Source: Escallonia rubra (Eukaryota > Streptophyta > Magnoliopsida > Escalloniales > Escalloniaceae). From it: a stretch of 64,000 bases of DNA. Where the stretch lies: the NCBI GenBank assembly GCA_033065855.1, contig JAVXUO010003138.1:372001-436000 (forward strand), in the 5' to 3' direction. The notes under the pieces were generated by a model that was not told the DNA's origin, did no database searches, and worked only from the letters and a program-made list of their open reading frames with translations. The position numbers and the translations under genes were made by a program. This document shows positions 63,667 to 64,000 of the stretch, in pieces (the stretch's first letter is position 1; every line of letters begins with the position of its first letter).

Positions 63667-64000
63667 TCAGAGCTTTCTTCAGCCTTCAGGAAATGGGAAG
63701 AAGAGAGAAAGCTCACTAAAAGGTTTTGGGATGTATCTGGGTTTACAGAACCTAGACTTTGTTGCATGGTTTCTATCTTTGCACATAGACCAAGAGATGC
63801 AAAATGGGCTATTGTTAGAGTTTGAACTTATGGCTATCTATGGAGCTGCAATCTAACCCGGTGTGTGTGTATATATATATATATATATATGAGCTGGCGA
63901 TAGGCAGTGGCTTGGTTAAGGAAAAAAGTGGCGCACGAAAAGGTAAGAGAAGAATGAATTAGTGAGAGGAAGAAACCCTAGCAGTGTTTATATAGTCAAA
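63667..64000 (-). promoter_or_regulatory. Upstream region of reductase copy B
   Basis: A (GT)5(AT)10 tract lies at 63861-63890, about 200 bases upstream of the start codon, and AAACCCTA (telo-box) occurs on the plus strand at 63973-63980. Short plus-strand frames here are unsupported. The telo-box could belong to a divergent gene beyond the window. Confidence 0.35.

Overview
The window is nuclear DNA of a flowering plant, most likely a eudicot. It is AT-rich, its genes have GT-AG introns, and they are typical land-plant genes (NPF transporters, PPR protein, GT14 glucuronosyltransferase, alkenal reductase). Intergenic and intronic space is full of plant transposon debris: L1-type and RTE-type LINEs, hAT and Stowaway-like elements, and SINE-like pieces. 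I could not identify the species. I reconstructed exon structures by hand from splice signals and family conservation; each intact model closes in frame at the length expected for its family.

Layout, left to right. 1-1.9 kb: 3' part of a decayed LINE ending just upstream of a telo-box/site II promoter. 2.0-5.9 kb (+): complete SNU13/NHP2L1 gene, 128 aa, with a 3-nt coding part in exon 1 and tandem duplications of its own 5' splice sites. 7.1-10 kb: two broken LINE copies invaded by two MITEs. 11.6 kb: tRNA-Ser(AGA). 12.1-14.5 kb (-): intronless 769-aa PLS-class PPR-E protein. 14.5-21.5 kb: gene-poor, with a Stowaway-like element carrying a GC-rich MITE, and a perfect 37-bp-arm hairpin. 21.5-25.0 and 30.5-34.3 kb (+): tandem pair of five-exon NPF (NRT1/PTR) transporters separated by a 5'-truncated LINE with its target-site duplication. 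35.8-36.9 kb (-): intronless, GC-rich triose-phosphate-translocator-like transporter. 38.5-39.8 kb: internally deleted hAT element. 41.8-47.7 kb (+): eight-exon RNA polymerase III subunit RPC7/C31-like gene. 52.2-56.3 kb (+): four-exon GT14 (GLCAT14-like) glucuronosyltransferase. 56.7-63.7 kb (-): tandem NADPH-dependent alkenal/double-bond reductases, one clear pseudogene and one nearly intact copy with a single frameshift in a T-run; the introns of the latter hold a second hAT element of the same family and an inverted-repeat element.

No operon-like or pathway cluster is evident. SNU13, RPC7 and the tRNA belong to general RNA metabolism. The most informative signals are evolutionary: repeated duplication of splice-donor regions inside SNU13 (itself a spliceosomal protein), divergence of a nitrate-binding-site residue between the two NPF copies (Tyr versus His), decay of one of two reductase copies, and several short element families present twice in the window.
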